Positions 44,434-53,908 of a stretch of DNA of 64,000 bases are shown here, in pieces. The translations under genes and the position numbers were made by a program. The number at the start of each line of letters is the position of its first letter. The first letter of the stretch is position 1. The stretch is from Streptomyces sp. ISL-98 (lineage in GTDB: Bacteria > Actinomycetota > Actinomycetes > Streptomycetales > Streptomycetaceae). The stretch is taken from assembly GCF_018614055.1 (NCBI RefSeq), contig NZ_JAGGPB010000032.1, positions 62,001 through 126,000 on the forward strand, in the 5' to 3' direction. A model generated the notes under the pieces. It was given only the letters and a program-made list of their open reading frames with translations, did no database searches and had not been told where the DNA came from.

Positions 44434-45156
44434 TCAGCCGGCCTCGCGCACCTGCGCGGCGGTCGGCGCCGTGCCACCGAGGTGCGCCGGGACCCACCAG
44501 GTGTCCTCGGCGTTCTTCGGGCGTACGGGGTACGCGCGCTGAGCCGCTTCGAGAAGCTCCTGCACGCGCCCGCGCAGCCGCCGGGTCATGGCGCCCGCGA
44601 ACTCGTCCTTGGGTGCGTCCATCGGCTCGCCGACGCGGATCGTCACCGGGATGTGGTTACGGCCGAAATTGCGCGGCTTGCCCTTGGTCCACAGGCGCTG
44701 CGTGCCCCACAGGGCCACAGGGATCAGCGGCACCCCGGCCTCCTGTGCCATCCGGGCCGCACCCGACTTGAAGCTCTTCAGCGTGAACGACTCGGAGATC
44801 GTCGCCTCCGGGAAGACACCGATGACCTCGCCGGAACGCAGCGAGTCGAGAGCGTGCGCGTACGCCGTCTCACCCTGCTTGCGGTCCACCGGGATGTGCT
44901 TCATGCCGCGCATCAGCGGCCCGCCGATCTTGTGCCGGAACACCGCGTCCTTCGCCATGAAGCGCACCAGGCGCTTCTGCGGCAGCGCGCCGAGTCCGGC
45001 GAAGATGAAGTCGAGGTAGCTGATGTGATTGCTCACCAGCACGGCGCCACCGGTGCGGGGGACGTTTTCAGAACCCTGCGTGTCGATCTTCAGGTCCAGC
45101 GCCTTGAACAAGGTACGTGCGGCACCGATGACCGGTCGATAGACGAGTTCTGCCAT
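44434..45156 (-). CDS. 1-acyl-sn-glycerol-3-phosphate acyltransferase (PlsC-like)
   Basis: 240 residues. The acyltransferase motif HISYLD (HX4D) lies near residue 44, and the GVFPEATISES block is also present. A hydrophobic region near the N-terminus anchors such proteins to the inner membrane. It makes phosphatidic acid or related phospholipid. It is divergent from the thioredoxin-like gene with 219 bases between. Confidence 0.9.
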   Translation of the reverse strand: MAELVYRPVIGAARTLFKALDLKIDTQGSENVPRTGGAVLVSNHISYLDFIFAGLGALPQKRLVRFMAKDAVFRHKIGGPLMRGMKHIPVDRKQGETAYAHALDSLRSGEVIGVFPEATISESFTLKSFKSGAARMAQEAGVPLIPVALWGTQRLWTKGKPRNFGRNHIPVTIRVGEPMDAPKDEFAGAMTRRLRGRVQELLEAAQRAYPVRPKNAEDTWWVPAHLGGTAPTAAQVREAG

Positions 45157-45375
45157 GTCAGGGGTGACCCTTCTGTGCCCGGGGAGGGCTCTCCCGGCGG
45201 AAGTTACGCAGCCGTAGGTTTAGCGGCGTTGGGCAGATCGTGCCCCATGAGCGGCCGAGTAGCCAGCCCTGGGGTCTTTCGGCCGGGAGATTCTCGTCAC
45301 GTAGGGAAAGTGCGGGAATCGTCTTCATGCCGTGAATGCTGGAAAGGGACACGTCGGAACAAGGGGAGGCAGCGG

Positions 45376-45702
45376 GTGTCAGGGCACGACGGCGGTAGGA
45401 AACTTGGTGCGGCCGAGATCGGTGCGGAGCCGGGGGAGCGGGCGACTCTCGTCCAGTTCTCCACCGCGTTCTGCCAGCCCTGCCGGGCGACCCGGCGGAC
45501 CCTCGCCGAAGTCGCCCACATGGTCGAGGGAGTGGCCCATGTGGAGATTGACGCGGAGGCGCGGCTCGATCTCGTACGGGAGCTGGGCATCGTAAAGACG
45601 CCGACCGTGCTCGTGCTCGACGCGGACGGGTGGATCGTGCGCCGGGCTTCGGGGCAGCCGCGCCGGGCCGCTGTCATCGCCGCGCTCGGCCACGCCGTAT
45701 GA
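45376..45702 (+). CDS. Thioredoxin-like protein
   Basis: 108 residues from GTG 45376, after GGGGAGG. The redox motif is FCQPCR in an ATLVQFSTAFCQPC context, and VKTPTVLVLD is the cis-Pro region. No signal peptide, so it is a cytosolic thiol-disulfide protein. It overlaps the flavin reductase start by ATGA, so the two are coupled. Confidence 0.87.
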   Translation: MSGHDGGRKLGAAEIGAEPGERATLVQFSTAFCQPCRATRRTLAEVAHMVEGVAHVEIDAEARLDLVRELGIVKTPTVLVLDADGWIVRRASGQPRRAAVIAALGHAV

Positions 45703-46190
45703 CCAGGGCAGCCCAGGTGGGCTCTCCAGAACTGCTGCGCTCGGTCTTCCGGCGGCACGCCGCCGGTGTCGCGGTGATCACCGCGCAGGGCTCGCGGCCC
45801 GTCGGTTTCACCGCCACCTCGCTCAACTCGGTCGCCGCCGATCCGCCGATGATTTCCTTCGGAGTGGGCACCGGCTCGTCCAGCTGGCCGGTGCTGGCCG
45901 AGGCCGAGCACATCGGCGTACACATCCTGGCCGAGGACCAGCAGGGGCTGGCGGCCACCTTCGCGCGCAGTGGCGCCGACCGTTTCGCGCCGCCCACCCG
46001 GTGGCGTACCGGCCCCGAGGGCGTGCCGCTGCTCGACGGCGTACTGGCGTGGCTGGTGTGCCGTGTGGTGGCGCGCGTGCCCGCGGGGGATCATCGGATC
46101 GTGCTCGGCCAGGTTGTTGCCGGAGACCCCGCGGGACACGGCCGGCCGCTGCTCTATCACCAAGGTCGCTTCAACGCGCTGAGGGACTGA
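45699..46190 (+). CDS. Flavin reductase
   Basis: 163 residues beginning inside the thioredoxin stop. The pattern GVAVITAQGSRPVGFTATSL and the split FMN-binding region match the HpaC/DIM6 flavin reductase fold. It would supply reduced flavin to a partner monooxygenase. No partner is beside it. Confidence 0.88.
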   Translation: MTRAAQVGSPELLRSVFRRHAAGVAVITAQGSRPVGFTATSLNSVAADPPMISFGVGTGSSSWPVLAEAEHIGVHILAEDQQGLAATFARSGADRFAPPTRWRTGPEGVPLLDGVLAWLVCRVVARVPAGDHRIVLGQVVAGDPAGHGRPLLYHQGRFNALRD

Positions 46191-46391
46191 GAGTTCCCGC
46201 TGCCTTCCGATTACGCAGCGTTGGCAAGGTCACAGTTCAAAGCGCTTGCTTACGGGGAAAGAGCTGGGTGTACTGACGAGTAATATTCCAGTCGGCGCGG
46301 GGTCCGCCCCGACCGGGATCCGCCCCTTCAGGCGCCTATGCTGCCTGCAACGAGGCAGTCAAGAAATAGACGATGCAGTAGGAGAGCCGGC

Positions 46392-47177
46392 GTGAGCTTG
46401 AGGATCGTTGTCTGTGTGAAGTACGTGCCCGACGCCACCGGCGACCGGCACTTCGCCGATGACCTGACCGTCGACCGCGACGACGTCGACGGCCTGCTGT
46501 CGGAGCTCGACGAGTACGCCGTCGAGCAGGCGCTGCAGATCGCCGACGAGGCCGACGACGCGGAGATCACCGTGCTGACCGTCGGTCCCGAGGACGCCAA
46601 GGACGCCCTGCGCAAGGCGCTGTCCATGGGCGCCGACAAGGCCGTCCACGTCGAGGACGACGACCTGCACGGCAGTGACGTCATGGCCACCTCGCTGGTG
46701 CTCGCCAAGGCCATCGAGAAGACCGGCTACGACCTGGTCATCGCCGGTATGGCGTCGACCGACGGCGGCATGGGTGTCCTCCCGGCGATCCTGGCCGAGC
46801 GCCTGGGCGTCCCGCAGGTCACGCTGCTCTCCGAGGTCTCCGTCGAGGACGGTGTCGTGAAGGGCCGCCGCGACGGCGACACCGCGAGCGAGCTGCTGGA
46901 GGCCTCCCTGCCGGCCGTCGTGTCCGTGACGGACCAGTCGGGCGAGGCCCGCTACCCGTCCTTCAAGGGCATCATGGCCGCCAAGAAGAAGCCGGTGGAG
47001 TCCCTGGACCTGGACGACCTGGACATCGACGCCGACGAGGTCGGCCTCGAAGGCTCCTGGACCAAGGTCGACTCCGCCACGGAGCGCCCGGCGCGCACCG
47101 CCGGCACGATCGTCAAGGACGAGGGCGAGGGCGGCAAGCAGCTGGCCGAGTTCCTTGCGGGCCAGAAGTTCATCTAA
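46392..47177 (+). CDS. etfB: Electron transfer flavoprotein, beta subunit
   Basis: 261 residues from GTG 46392 (AGGAGAG upstream). Hallmarks include VCVKYVPDA, the signature VIAGMASTDGGMGVLP and a late EGSWTKVD. It pairs with the alpha subunit to pass electrons from acyl-CoA dehydrogenases to the respiratory chain. The start 201 bases after the flavin reductase gene suggests a separate promoter. Confidence 0.94.
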   Translation: MSLRIVVCVKYVPDATGDRHFADDLTVDRDDVDGLLSELDEYAVEQALQIADEADDAEITVLTVGPEDAKDALRKALSMGADKAVHVEDDDLHGSDVMATSLVLAKAIEKTGYDLVIAGMASTDGGMGVLPAILAERLGVPQVTLLSEVSVEDGVVKGRRDGDTASELLEASLPAVVSVTDQSGEARYPSFKGIMAAKKKPVESLDLDDLDIDADEVGLEGSWTKVDSATERPARTAGTIVKDEGEGGKQLAEFLAGQKFI

Positions 47178-47235
47178 GGCTCGCGCGCCCCCTACTGCCC
47201 CCAGATTCTTCGCACTCGCAGGAGATTGAAGTCCC

Positions 47236-48198
47236 ATGGCTGAAGTTCTTGTCTACGTCGACCACGTGGACGGCGCCGTCCGCAAGCCCACCCTTGAGCT
47301 GCTGACGCTCGCTCGCCGCGTCGGCGAGCCCGTCGCCGTCGCCCTCGGCTCCGGTGCCGAGGCCACCGCCGCGGTGCTCGCCGAGCACGGCGCCGTGAAG
47401 GTCCTCACCGCCGACGCCCCCGAGTTCGCCGACTACCTCGTCGTACCGAAGGTGGACGCGCTCCAGGCCGCGTACGACGCCGTGTCGCCGGCCGCCGTGC
47501 TCGTCCCGTCCTCCGCCGAGGGCAAGGAGATCGCGGCCCGCCTCGCGGTCCGTATCGGCTCCGGCATCATCACGGACGCCGTCGACCTGGAAGCGGGCGA
47601 CGAGGGCCCGGTGGCCACGCAGGCCGTGTTCGCCGCCTCGTACACCACCAAGTCCCGTGTCTCCAAGGGCACCCCGGTCATCACCGTGAAGCCGAACTCG
47701 GCGCCGGTCGAGGCCGCCCCGGCCGCGGGCGCCGTCGAGGCGCTCGCCGTCTCCTTCGGTGAGAAGTCCACCGGCACCAAGGTCGTCTCCCGCACCCCGC
47801 GCGAGTCGACCGGCCGCCCCGAGCTGACCGAGGCCGCGATCGTGGTCTCCGGCGGTCGCGGCGTCAACGGCGCCGAGAACTTCCACGTCATCGAGGAGCT
47901 CGCCGACTCGCTCGGTGCCGCTGTCGGTGCCTCGCGCGCCGCCGTGGACGCCGGCTGGTACCCGCACTCCAACCAGGTCGGCCAGACCGGCAAGTCGGTC
48001 TCCCCGCAGCTGTACATCGCCTCCGGCATCTCCGGCGCGATCCAGCACCGGGCCGGCATGCAGACCTCGAAGACCATCGTGGCCATCAACAAGGACGCCG
48101 AGGCCCCGATCTTCGACCTCGTCGACTACGGCGTGGTCGGCGACCTGTTCGCGGTCGTCCCGCAGCTGACCGAAGAGGTCAAGGCCCGCAAGGGCTGA
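47236..48198 (+). CDS. etfA: Electron transfer flavoprotein, alpha subunit
   Basis: 320 residues, 58 bases after etfB, with an AGGAG site. It has the FAD domain with SGGRGVNGAENF, the late HRAGMQTSKTIVAINKDAEAP motif and FDLVDYGVVGDLF. It binds FAD and works with EtfB. The pair ends in a strong hairpin. Confidence 0.94.
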   Translation: MAEVLVYVDHVDGAVRKPTLELLTLARRVGEPVAVALGSGAEATAAVLAEHGAVKVLTADAPEFADYLVVPKVDALQAAYDAVSPAAVLVPSSAEGKEIAARLAVRIGSGIITDAVDLEAGDEGPVATQAVFAASYTTKSRVSKGTPVITVKPNSAPVEAAPAAGAVEALAVSFGEKSTGTKVVSRTPRESTGRPELTEAAIVVSGGRGVNGAENFHVIEELADSLGAAVGASRAAVDAGWYPHSNQVGQTGKSVSPQLYIASGISGAIQHRAGMQTSKTIVAINKDAEAPIFDLVDYGVVGDLFAVVPQLTEEVKARKG

Positions 48199-48229
48199 CC
48201 TGCGGAAGTCAGCGAGAGGGCGTAAAGAG

Positions 48230-48266
48230 CCGGGGCCGTGTGGTGATCTTCACCGCGCGGCCCCGG
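48230..48266 (+). terminator. Strong terminator after etfBA
   Basis: A 17-bp stem (ccggggccgtgtggtga at 48230-48246 against 48250-48266, with two G-U pairs) around a 3-base loop, 32 bases past the etfA stop. Confidence 0.88.
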
Positions 48267-48361
48267 CCGCTTTCCGGAGACCATTGACGCAGGTCACGAC
48301 CGACCATTAACTTCACCATGCGGATTGTTGATTCCGTGAAGCGGAAAATTGGAGGGTTGGA

Positions 48362-49660
48362 ATGGGTCAGCAGGAGAAGGTGGCGACGAGCCTCACAGGC
48401 GCGGTCAGCGAGGGCATCAGCGCGTCCCTCGTACCGGTCGACGAGGAGCTCGCCCGCCGCTACCCGGGAGACCCAGGGACCCGGCAGCCCGTCCACACGG
48501 TCTACGTCCCCGGCGACGTCTTCGCCGCCGACACCATCCGCAGCTGGGGCGACCAGGCCCTGGCCGCCCTCGACGAGCACGCGCCGGACGCCGCGTCGCT
48601 CGCCGCCGTCCTCGGCCTCTCCGACGAGCTCGCAGGACCGGTCTACGACCGCGTACGGGCCAAGCTGGAGCGGGAGCCCATCGAGGACCTGCGCGTCGAC
48701 TTCGAGGACGGCTACGGCGGCCGCACCGACGCCGACGAGGACGCCCACGCGGCCCGCGCAGCCCGGCTGATCAGCGAGGCGTACGCGAAGGGGACGGCGG
48801 CCCCGTACATGGGCATCCGCATGAAGTGCATGGAAGCCGCCGTACGCGACCGCGGCATCCGCACCCTCGACATCTTCCTCACCGGCCTGATGGAGGCCGG
48901 CGGTCTGCCCGACGGGCTCGTCCTCACGCTGCCCAAGGTGACGTACCCCGAGCAGGTCACCGCGATGGTGCGCCTCCTCGAAGAGTTCGAGAAGGCGCGC
49001 GGCCTGGACGCCGGCCGGATCGGCTTCGAGATCCAGATCGAGACCAGCCAGTCCATCCTCGCCGCCGACGGCACCGCCGCCGTGGCACGGATGATCGGCG
49101 CCGCCGAGGGCCGCGCCACCGGACTGCACTACGGCACCTTCGACTACAGCGCCTGCCTCGGCGTCAGCGCCGCCTACCAGGCCAGCGACCACCCGGCCGC
49201 CGACCACGCCAAGGCGATCATGCAGGTCGCGGCCGCGGGCACCGGCGTGCGCGTCTCCGACGGCTCCACCAACGTCCTGCCGGTCGGCTCCACAGAGCAC
49301 GTACACGAGGCCTGGCGGCTCCACTACGGCCTCACCCGCCGCGCCCTGGCCCGCGCCTACTACCAGGGCTGGGACATGCACCCGGCGCACATCCCGACCC
49401 GGTACGCGGCCGTGTTCGCGTTCTACCGCGAGGGGTACGAGCAGGCTGCCGCGCGCCTCGCCGCGTACGTCAACCACGCGGGCGGCGACGTCATGGACGA
49501 GCCCGCCACCGCCAAGGCGCTCAGCGGTTACCTGCTGCGCGGCATCGACTGCGGCGCCCTGGACACCGCCGAGGTCGCCCGGCTCACCGGCCTGACCCGC
49601 GCGGACCTCGACGCCTTCGCGTCGCCGCGCCGCGGGGACCTCACGGCCACGGCCAAGTAG
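48362..49660 (+). CDS. HpcH/HpaI-CitE-like aldolase/citrate lyase family protein
   Basis: 432 residues after GGAGGG. It has the CitE/aldolase (TIM barrel) pattern: FEDGYGG, MGIRMKCMEAA, LTLPKVTYPEQ and FEIQIETSQSI, with metal-ligand acidic residues. It is longer than CitE (about 280) by an N-terminal extension and a C-terminal helical part. Members cleave 3-hydroxy or citramalyl-type acyl-CoAs. The cluster context gives no clear partner. Confidence 0.8.
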   Translation: MGQQEKVATSLTGAVSEGISASLVPVDEELARRYPGDPGTRQPVHTVYVPGDVFAADTIRSWGDQALAALDEHAPDAASLAAVLGLSDELAGPVYDRVRAKLEREPIEDLRVDFEDGYGGRTDADEDAHAARAARLISEAYAKGTAAPYMGIRMKCMEAAVRDRGIRTLDIFLTGLMEAGGLPDGLVLTLPKVTYPEQVTAMVRLLEEFEKARGLDAGRIGFEIQIETSQSILAADGTAAVARMIGAAEGRATGLHYGTFDYSACLGVSAAYQASDHPAADHAKAIMQVAAAGTGVRVSDGSTNVLPVGSTEHVHEAWRLHYGLTRRALARAYYQGWDMHPAHIPTRYAAVFAFYREGYEQAAARLAAYVNHAGGDVMDEPATAKALSGYLLRGIDCGALDTAEVARLTGLTRADLDAFASPRRGDLTATAK

Positions 49661-49778
49661 CGGCCGCGGGAAGTGGCGGCCACGGCCCGGTAACGGCCGC
49701 CGACACCCCGAATCCGGTGTCACAGCTGCCCCGTACTCTGTACGCGTCCACACACGCGACAGCAGGAACGGGGCAGCG

Positions 49779-51602
49779 GTGTCTTCGGGGGAGAACGAGC
49801 GGATCGCCGGCCGCTACCGGGTGGTCGAGCAGCTCGGCCGGGGTGGCATGGGCGTCGTCTGGCGGGCCGTCGACGAGGTGCTGGGCCGTGAGGTCGCGGT
49901 CAAGGAACTGCGGACGTACAACGACGCCTCCGGGCCCGAACTGTCCGGTCTGCGGGTGCGCATGCAGCGCGAGGCGCGAGCCGCCGCGCGTGTGCGCCAC
50001 CCCGGAGTCATCGCCGTGCACGACGTCGCCGACCACGACGGACGCCCGGTCATCGTCATGGAGCTCATCGACGGGCCTTCCCTGGACGACGTACTGAACG
50101 AGCGGGGCGTCCTGGAGCCGCGCGAGGCGGCGTCCATCGGCGCGAAGGTGCTGGACGCGCTGGGCGCCGCCCACCGTGCCGGAGTGCTGCACCGTGACGT
50201 CAAGCCGGGCAATGTGCTGCTGGAGCCCGGCGGACGGGTGGTCCTCACCGACTTCGGGATCGCCGCGATGGACGACCCGGGCGACGGCTCCACCACCCAT
50301 CTCACGCGCAGCGGCGAACTGGTCGGCTCCCTCGACTACTTGGCGCCCGAGCGCGCACAGGGCCACGAACCGGGGCCCGCGTCGGACGTATGGGCGCTCG
50401 GCGCGACGCTGTACGCGGCGGTGGAAGGCGGCTCGCCGTTCCGCCGTACGTCGACCTGGTCGACGCTGACCGCGATCGTCCAGGAGCCGCTGCCCGAGCC
50501 TCGACGCTCGGGGCCGCTCGGGCCCGTACTCCAGCAGCTGATGCAGAAGGACCCGGCGCAGCGGCCCGACGCGGCGGAGGCGGCCCGGCTGCTGGCGGCG
50601 GTGGCGGCCGGCGAGGACACGACGGCCACCACGGCGCTGGGCGGTGCCGGGCAGACCCAGGGCGGCCCCGGGCCGCAGGGTGCGCCGAGGGAGGCCACGG
50701 TGCGCGATGTGCTGCCGCACCGGCCCGAGGGGTTCGGCCCCGCGATGGACCGGCAGCAGGCACCGCCAGGACCGGGTCCCGTCGCGCCCGTTCCCGTGGC
50801 CGCCGCTCCCGCTCCCGCTGCCCAGCCCGCGACTCCAGAGCGGCGGCCGGGGCGCGGCAAGGTCCTGGTGGCGGCGGGCGTCGCGGCAGTGCTGCTCGCC
50901 GGAGGCGGCGTGACGTACGCCCTCACCGACCGTACGGAACAGACGTCCGGCGAGCTGGCGAACGGCGCGGGGGAGAGCGCGTCGCCCGGCAGCGGCGAGC
51001 GTGAACCCGGAGACGGCGAGCGTTCCGCGACGAAGATGCCGACCAGCGCCGAGCCCTCCGGGAAGCCCGCCGACAAGACGCCGGGCAAGGACGCGAAGCC
51101 GCCCGCGAAGGGCGACGACGGCAAGGACTCCGGGGGCTCGGGCGGCGCGGACGGCGGTTCCGACGACGGCGATTCGGATACGTCCGGCTCCTCCGGCGGC
51201 TCGGACACGTCAGGGGGCTCGGGCGATTCGGGCGGCTCGACGAGCGGCGGCTCGGGCAGCGGCGGCTCCACGACCACGACCAGCGGCGGCGGAGGGGACC
51301 CCGGCACCCCGGCCCCGGAGCCGGCCTGCCACTCCATCGGCGCGGGCAAGTACAACTGCACCGTCTGGCAGACCGCGAAGTCCTACACCGCGTCCGGCAC
51401 CGAAGTCGGAGTCCTGAACGCCGGCACCAACTACTTCTACTGCCAGCAGAACCTCGGCCGCAGGGAGACCTCCGGCCAGTGGACGAACGTCTGGTGGGCC
51501 AAGACCGACGACGACAACGGCAACACCAACGTCTTCGTCAGCGATGTCTACATCAAGGGCGGCGACAACGACCAGCCGGTGCCCGGCCTCCCCGTCTGCT
51601 GA
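49779..51602 (+). CDS. Membrane Ser/Thr protein kinase (PknB-like) with extracellular domain
   Basis: 607 residues from GTG 49779. The N-terminal kinase has the P-loop GRGGMGVV, VAVKEL lysine, catalytic HRDVKPGN and DFG (LTDFGIAAMDD). A single transmembrane helix near residue 372 (VLVAAGVAAVLLAGGG) is followed by about 120 residues of Ser/Gly/Asp/Pro linker. A final roughly 90-residue domain with six cysteines (CHSIGAGKYNC to LPVC) has no PASTA repeats. It should sense something outside the cell and phosphorylate cytosolic targets. Confidence 0.92.
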   Translation: MSSGENERIAGRYRVVEQLGRGGMGVVWRAVDEVLGREVAVKELRTYNDASGPELSGLRVRMQREARAAARVRHPGVIAVHDVADHDGRPVIVMELIDGPSLDDVLNERGVLEPREAASIGAKVLDALGAAHRAGVLHRDVKPGNVLLEPGGRVVLTDFGIAAMDDPGDGSTTHLTRSGELVGSLDYLAPERAQGHEPGPASDVWALGATLYAAVEGGSPFRRTSTWSTLTAIVQEPLPEPRRSGPLGPVLQQLMQKDPAQRPDAAEAARLLAAVAAGEDTTATTALGGAGQTQGGPGPQGAPREATVRDVLPHRPEGFGPAMDRQQAPPGPGPVAPVPVAAAPAPAAQPATPERRPGRGKVLVAAGVAAVLLAGGGVTYALTDRTEQTSGELANGAGESASPGSGEREPGDGERSATKMPTSAEPSGKPADKTPGKDAKPPAKGDDGKDSGGSGGADGGSDDGDSDTSGSSGGSDTSGGSGDSGGSTSGGSGSGGSTTTTSGGGGDPGTPAPEPACHSIGAGKYNCTVWQTAKSYTASGTEVGVLNAGTNYFYCQQNLGRRETSGQWTNVWWAKTDDDNGNTNVFVSDVYIKGGDNDQPVPGLPVC

Positions 51603-51641
51603 GGCCGCGCAACGGTACGACGGTCCGGCCACCCGTCCGGC

Positions 51642-52682
51642 TCAGTGCGTCCAGGGCGGAATTTCGCCCGAGCCGCGCGCGATGAGGCGTGTCGGGAGTT
51701 CCACGCGGCTGGGGGCGTCGTCCACGCCGTCGAGGCGGCGGAAGAGGCGGTTGGCCGCGGTGCGGCCCAGCGCGGTGGCGTCCTGGGCCACGACGGTGAG
51801 GCCCGGCTGCAGCAGGTCGGCGAGCTCGATGTCGTCGAACCCGACCAGGGCGACGGGGTGCTCCCGGCCGGCCAGGACCCGTACAGCCGTCACGGTCACC
51901 CGGTTGTTGCCCGCGAAGAGGGCGGTGACGGGCTCGGCTGCGTCCAGCATCGCGGTGGCCGCGTCGCGGACCCGTTCGGGTGCGGTGCTGCCGAGCGACA
52001 CCCACGCGTCGTCGACCTGCAGCCCGGCTTCCTCCATGGCGGCGTGGTAGCCGCGCAGCCGCTCGTGGGCGGTGTGAATGCGGGGCTGGTCGCCGATGAA
52101 GCCGATGCGGCGGTGCCCGTGGGCGATCAGATGGGCCACGCCCTCGCGCGCGCCGCCGAAGCTGTCGGAGAGCACCACGTCCGCGTCGATCTTCCCGGCG
52201 GGGCGGTCCACGAAGACGGTGGCGATGCCCGCCGCTATCTCCGGCTCCAGGTAACGGTGGTCGTCACCGGCCGGGATCACGATCAGGCCGTCGACGCGCC
52301 GGGCGCAGAGCGCGAGCACCAACTCCTGCTCGCGGCCGGGGTCTTCGGCGCTCGACCCGTTGATGAGGAGGGCGCCGTGGGCGCGGGCCACTTCCTCGAC
52401 GGCGCGGTTCAGCGGCCCGTAGAAGGGGTCGGCGAGGTCTTCCAGCACCAGGCCGATGCTGGCGGTGCGGCCCTTGCGGAGCACCCGGGCGCTGTCGTTG
52501 CGGCGGAAGCCCAGGGCCGCGATCGCTTCATGGACGCGCTGCTCTGTGTCGGGTGTGACGCCCGGTTCGCCGTTCACCACGCGGGAGACCGTCTTGAGAC
52601 CGACTCCGGCGCGGGCGGCCACATCCTTCATGGTCGGCCGGTTGCCGTAACGGGGCTCGGGGCGGCTCTCGGTGTCGGCCAC
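51642..52682 (-). CDS. LacI-family regulator
   Basis: 346 residues from a GTG at 52682; an internal ATG at the helix-turn-helix (TMKDVAARAGVGLKTVSRV) is an alternative start. The N-terminal DNA-binding part with hinge and the sugar-binding domain (GLVLEDLADPFY, FVDRPAG, VALVGFDDIELADLL) are complete. It probably represses the galactoside genes to its right. A perfect palindrome lies between it and the ROK gene. Confidence 0.92.
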   Translation of the reverse strand: MADTESRPEPRYGNRPTMKDVAARAGVGLKTVSRVVNGEPGVTPDTEQRVHEAIAALGFRRNDSARVLRKGRTASIGLVLEDLADPFYGPLNRAVEEVARAHGALLINGSSAEDPGREQELVLALCARRVDGLIVIPAGDDHRYLEPEIAAGIATVFVDRPAGKIDADVVLSDSFGGAREGVAHLIAHGHRRIGFIGDQPRIHTAHERLRGYHAAMEEAGLQVDDAWVSLGSTAPERVRDAATAMLDAAEPVTALFAGNNRVTVTAVRVLAGREHPVALVGFDDIELADLLQPGLTVVAQDATALGRTAANRLFRRLDGVDDAPSRVELPTRLIARGSGEIPPWTH

Positions 52683-52816
52683 GGTGCGCTGTCCTGTCCT
52701 GTCGTCGTCGGAGGCGTGCTCGGGGCGTGCTCGGGTCGTGTTCCGGGTAGTGCTCGGAGGTGTCGGTCGGGGTGTGCGGCGGGGTCGAAGGGGTGTGGCG
52801 TCGAGCATAGGGCCTG

Positions 52817-52828
52817 GACAACGTTGTC
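52817..52828. promoter_or_regulatory. LacI operator candidate
   Basis: GACAACGTTGTC, a perfect 12-bp palindrome, between the divergent LacI start (52682) and ROK start (52890). It is the typical size and symmetry of a LacI-family site, and its position would control both genes. Confidence 0.6.
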
Positions 52829-52889
52829 AGGTGAATGGAGACTGGCTCTGACCTGCCGCCACCTCGTTCCGCCTGGAGATCCCACACCG

Positions 52890-53852
52890 ATGCACACCGA
52901 CCTCGTCGCAGCTCTCGACATCGGCGGCACCAAGATCGCGGGCGCGTTGGTGGACGGCGACGGCCGACTTCTCCTGCGGGCGCAGCGGCCGACCCCCGCC
53001 CGGGAGAACGGCGAGACGGTGATGCGTGCCGTGGCCGCGGTGCTCGCCGAGCTGACCGCGTCCCCGCTGTGGGAGCGCGCGACGGCCGTCGGTATTGGCA
53101 GCGCGGGTCCTGTGGACGCCTCCGCCGGTACGGTCAGCCCGGTCAACGTCCCCGGCTGGCGCGACTTCCCGCTGGTCGAGCGGGTACGGCGTACGGTCGG
53201 CGGCCGGCCGGTCGCACTCGTCGGCGACGGCGTCGCCATGACGGCCGCCGAACACTGGCAGGGCGCGGCCCGCGGCTATGACAACGCCCTGTGCATGGTC
53301 GTCTCGACCGGCGTAGGCGGCGGCCTCGTCCTCGGCGGGCAGCTGCACCCCGGGCCCACGGGCAATGCGGGCCACATCGGCCACATCAGCGTCGACCTGG
53401 ACGGCGACCCCTGCCCGTGCGGATCGCGCGGCTGCGTGGAGCGAATCGCCAGCGGGCCCAATATCGCGCGCAGGGCCGTCGAGCAGGGCTGGCGGCCCGG
53501 CCCCGACGGCGACGCCACCGCCGCCGCGGTGGCGGCTGCCGCCCGCGCCGGAGATCCGGTCGCCGTCGCCTCGTTCGAACGGGCCGCCCAGGCCCTGGCA
53601 GCGGGTATCGCGGCCACAGCGACGCTGGTCGAGATCGACATCGCGGTCATCGGCGGGGGAGTGGCGGGCGCGGGCGACGTGCTGTTCGTGCCCCTGCGCC
53701 GCGCGCTGCGCGACTACGCCACGCTCTCGTTCGTACAACGTCTTACGGTCGCCCCGGCGCTCACCGGCACCGACGCCGGCCTGGTCGGTGCGGCCGCCGC
53801 CGCCCTACTCGGGAGGAAGCCGGGCGAGACGGCGACGGCCCTCAGCAACTGA
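52890..53852 (+). CDS. ROK-family sugar kinase
   Basis: 320 residues from ATG 52890. It has the ATP-binding DIGGTKIAG, the DGVAMTAAEHW region, and the ROK signature GHIGHIS...CPCGSRGCVE with zinc-binding cysteines. It should phosphorylate a hexose such as glucose or fructose after uptake. Divergent from LacI; its product would feed the alpha-galactoside route. Confidence 0.9.
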   Translation: MHTDLVAALDIGGTKIAGALVDGDGRLLLRAQRPTPARENGETVMRAVAAVLAELTASPLWERATAVGIGSAGPVDASAGTVSPVNVPGWRDFPLVERVRRTVGGRPVALVGDGVAMTAAEHWQGAARGYDNALCMVVSTGVGGGLVLGGQLHPGPTGNAGHIGHISVDLDGDPCPCGSRGCVERIASGPNIARRAVEQGWRPGPDGDATAAAVAAAARAGDPVAVASFERAAQALAAGIAATATLVEIDIAVIGGGVAGAGDVLFVPLRRALRDYATLSFVQRLTVAPALTGTDAGLVGAAAAALLGRKPGETATALSN

Positions 53853-53908
53853 CGAACTGACGGCCCATCACTTCACGGCCATCACCTCACCGCTCGCAAC
53901 TCACCATC

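Noticed and set aside
48349..50097. Plus-strand 582-residue frame overlapping the aldolase and kinase
   Set aside because: The aldolase and kinase frames carry the motifs; this one is a shadow rich in Arg/Pro.
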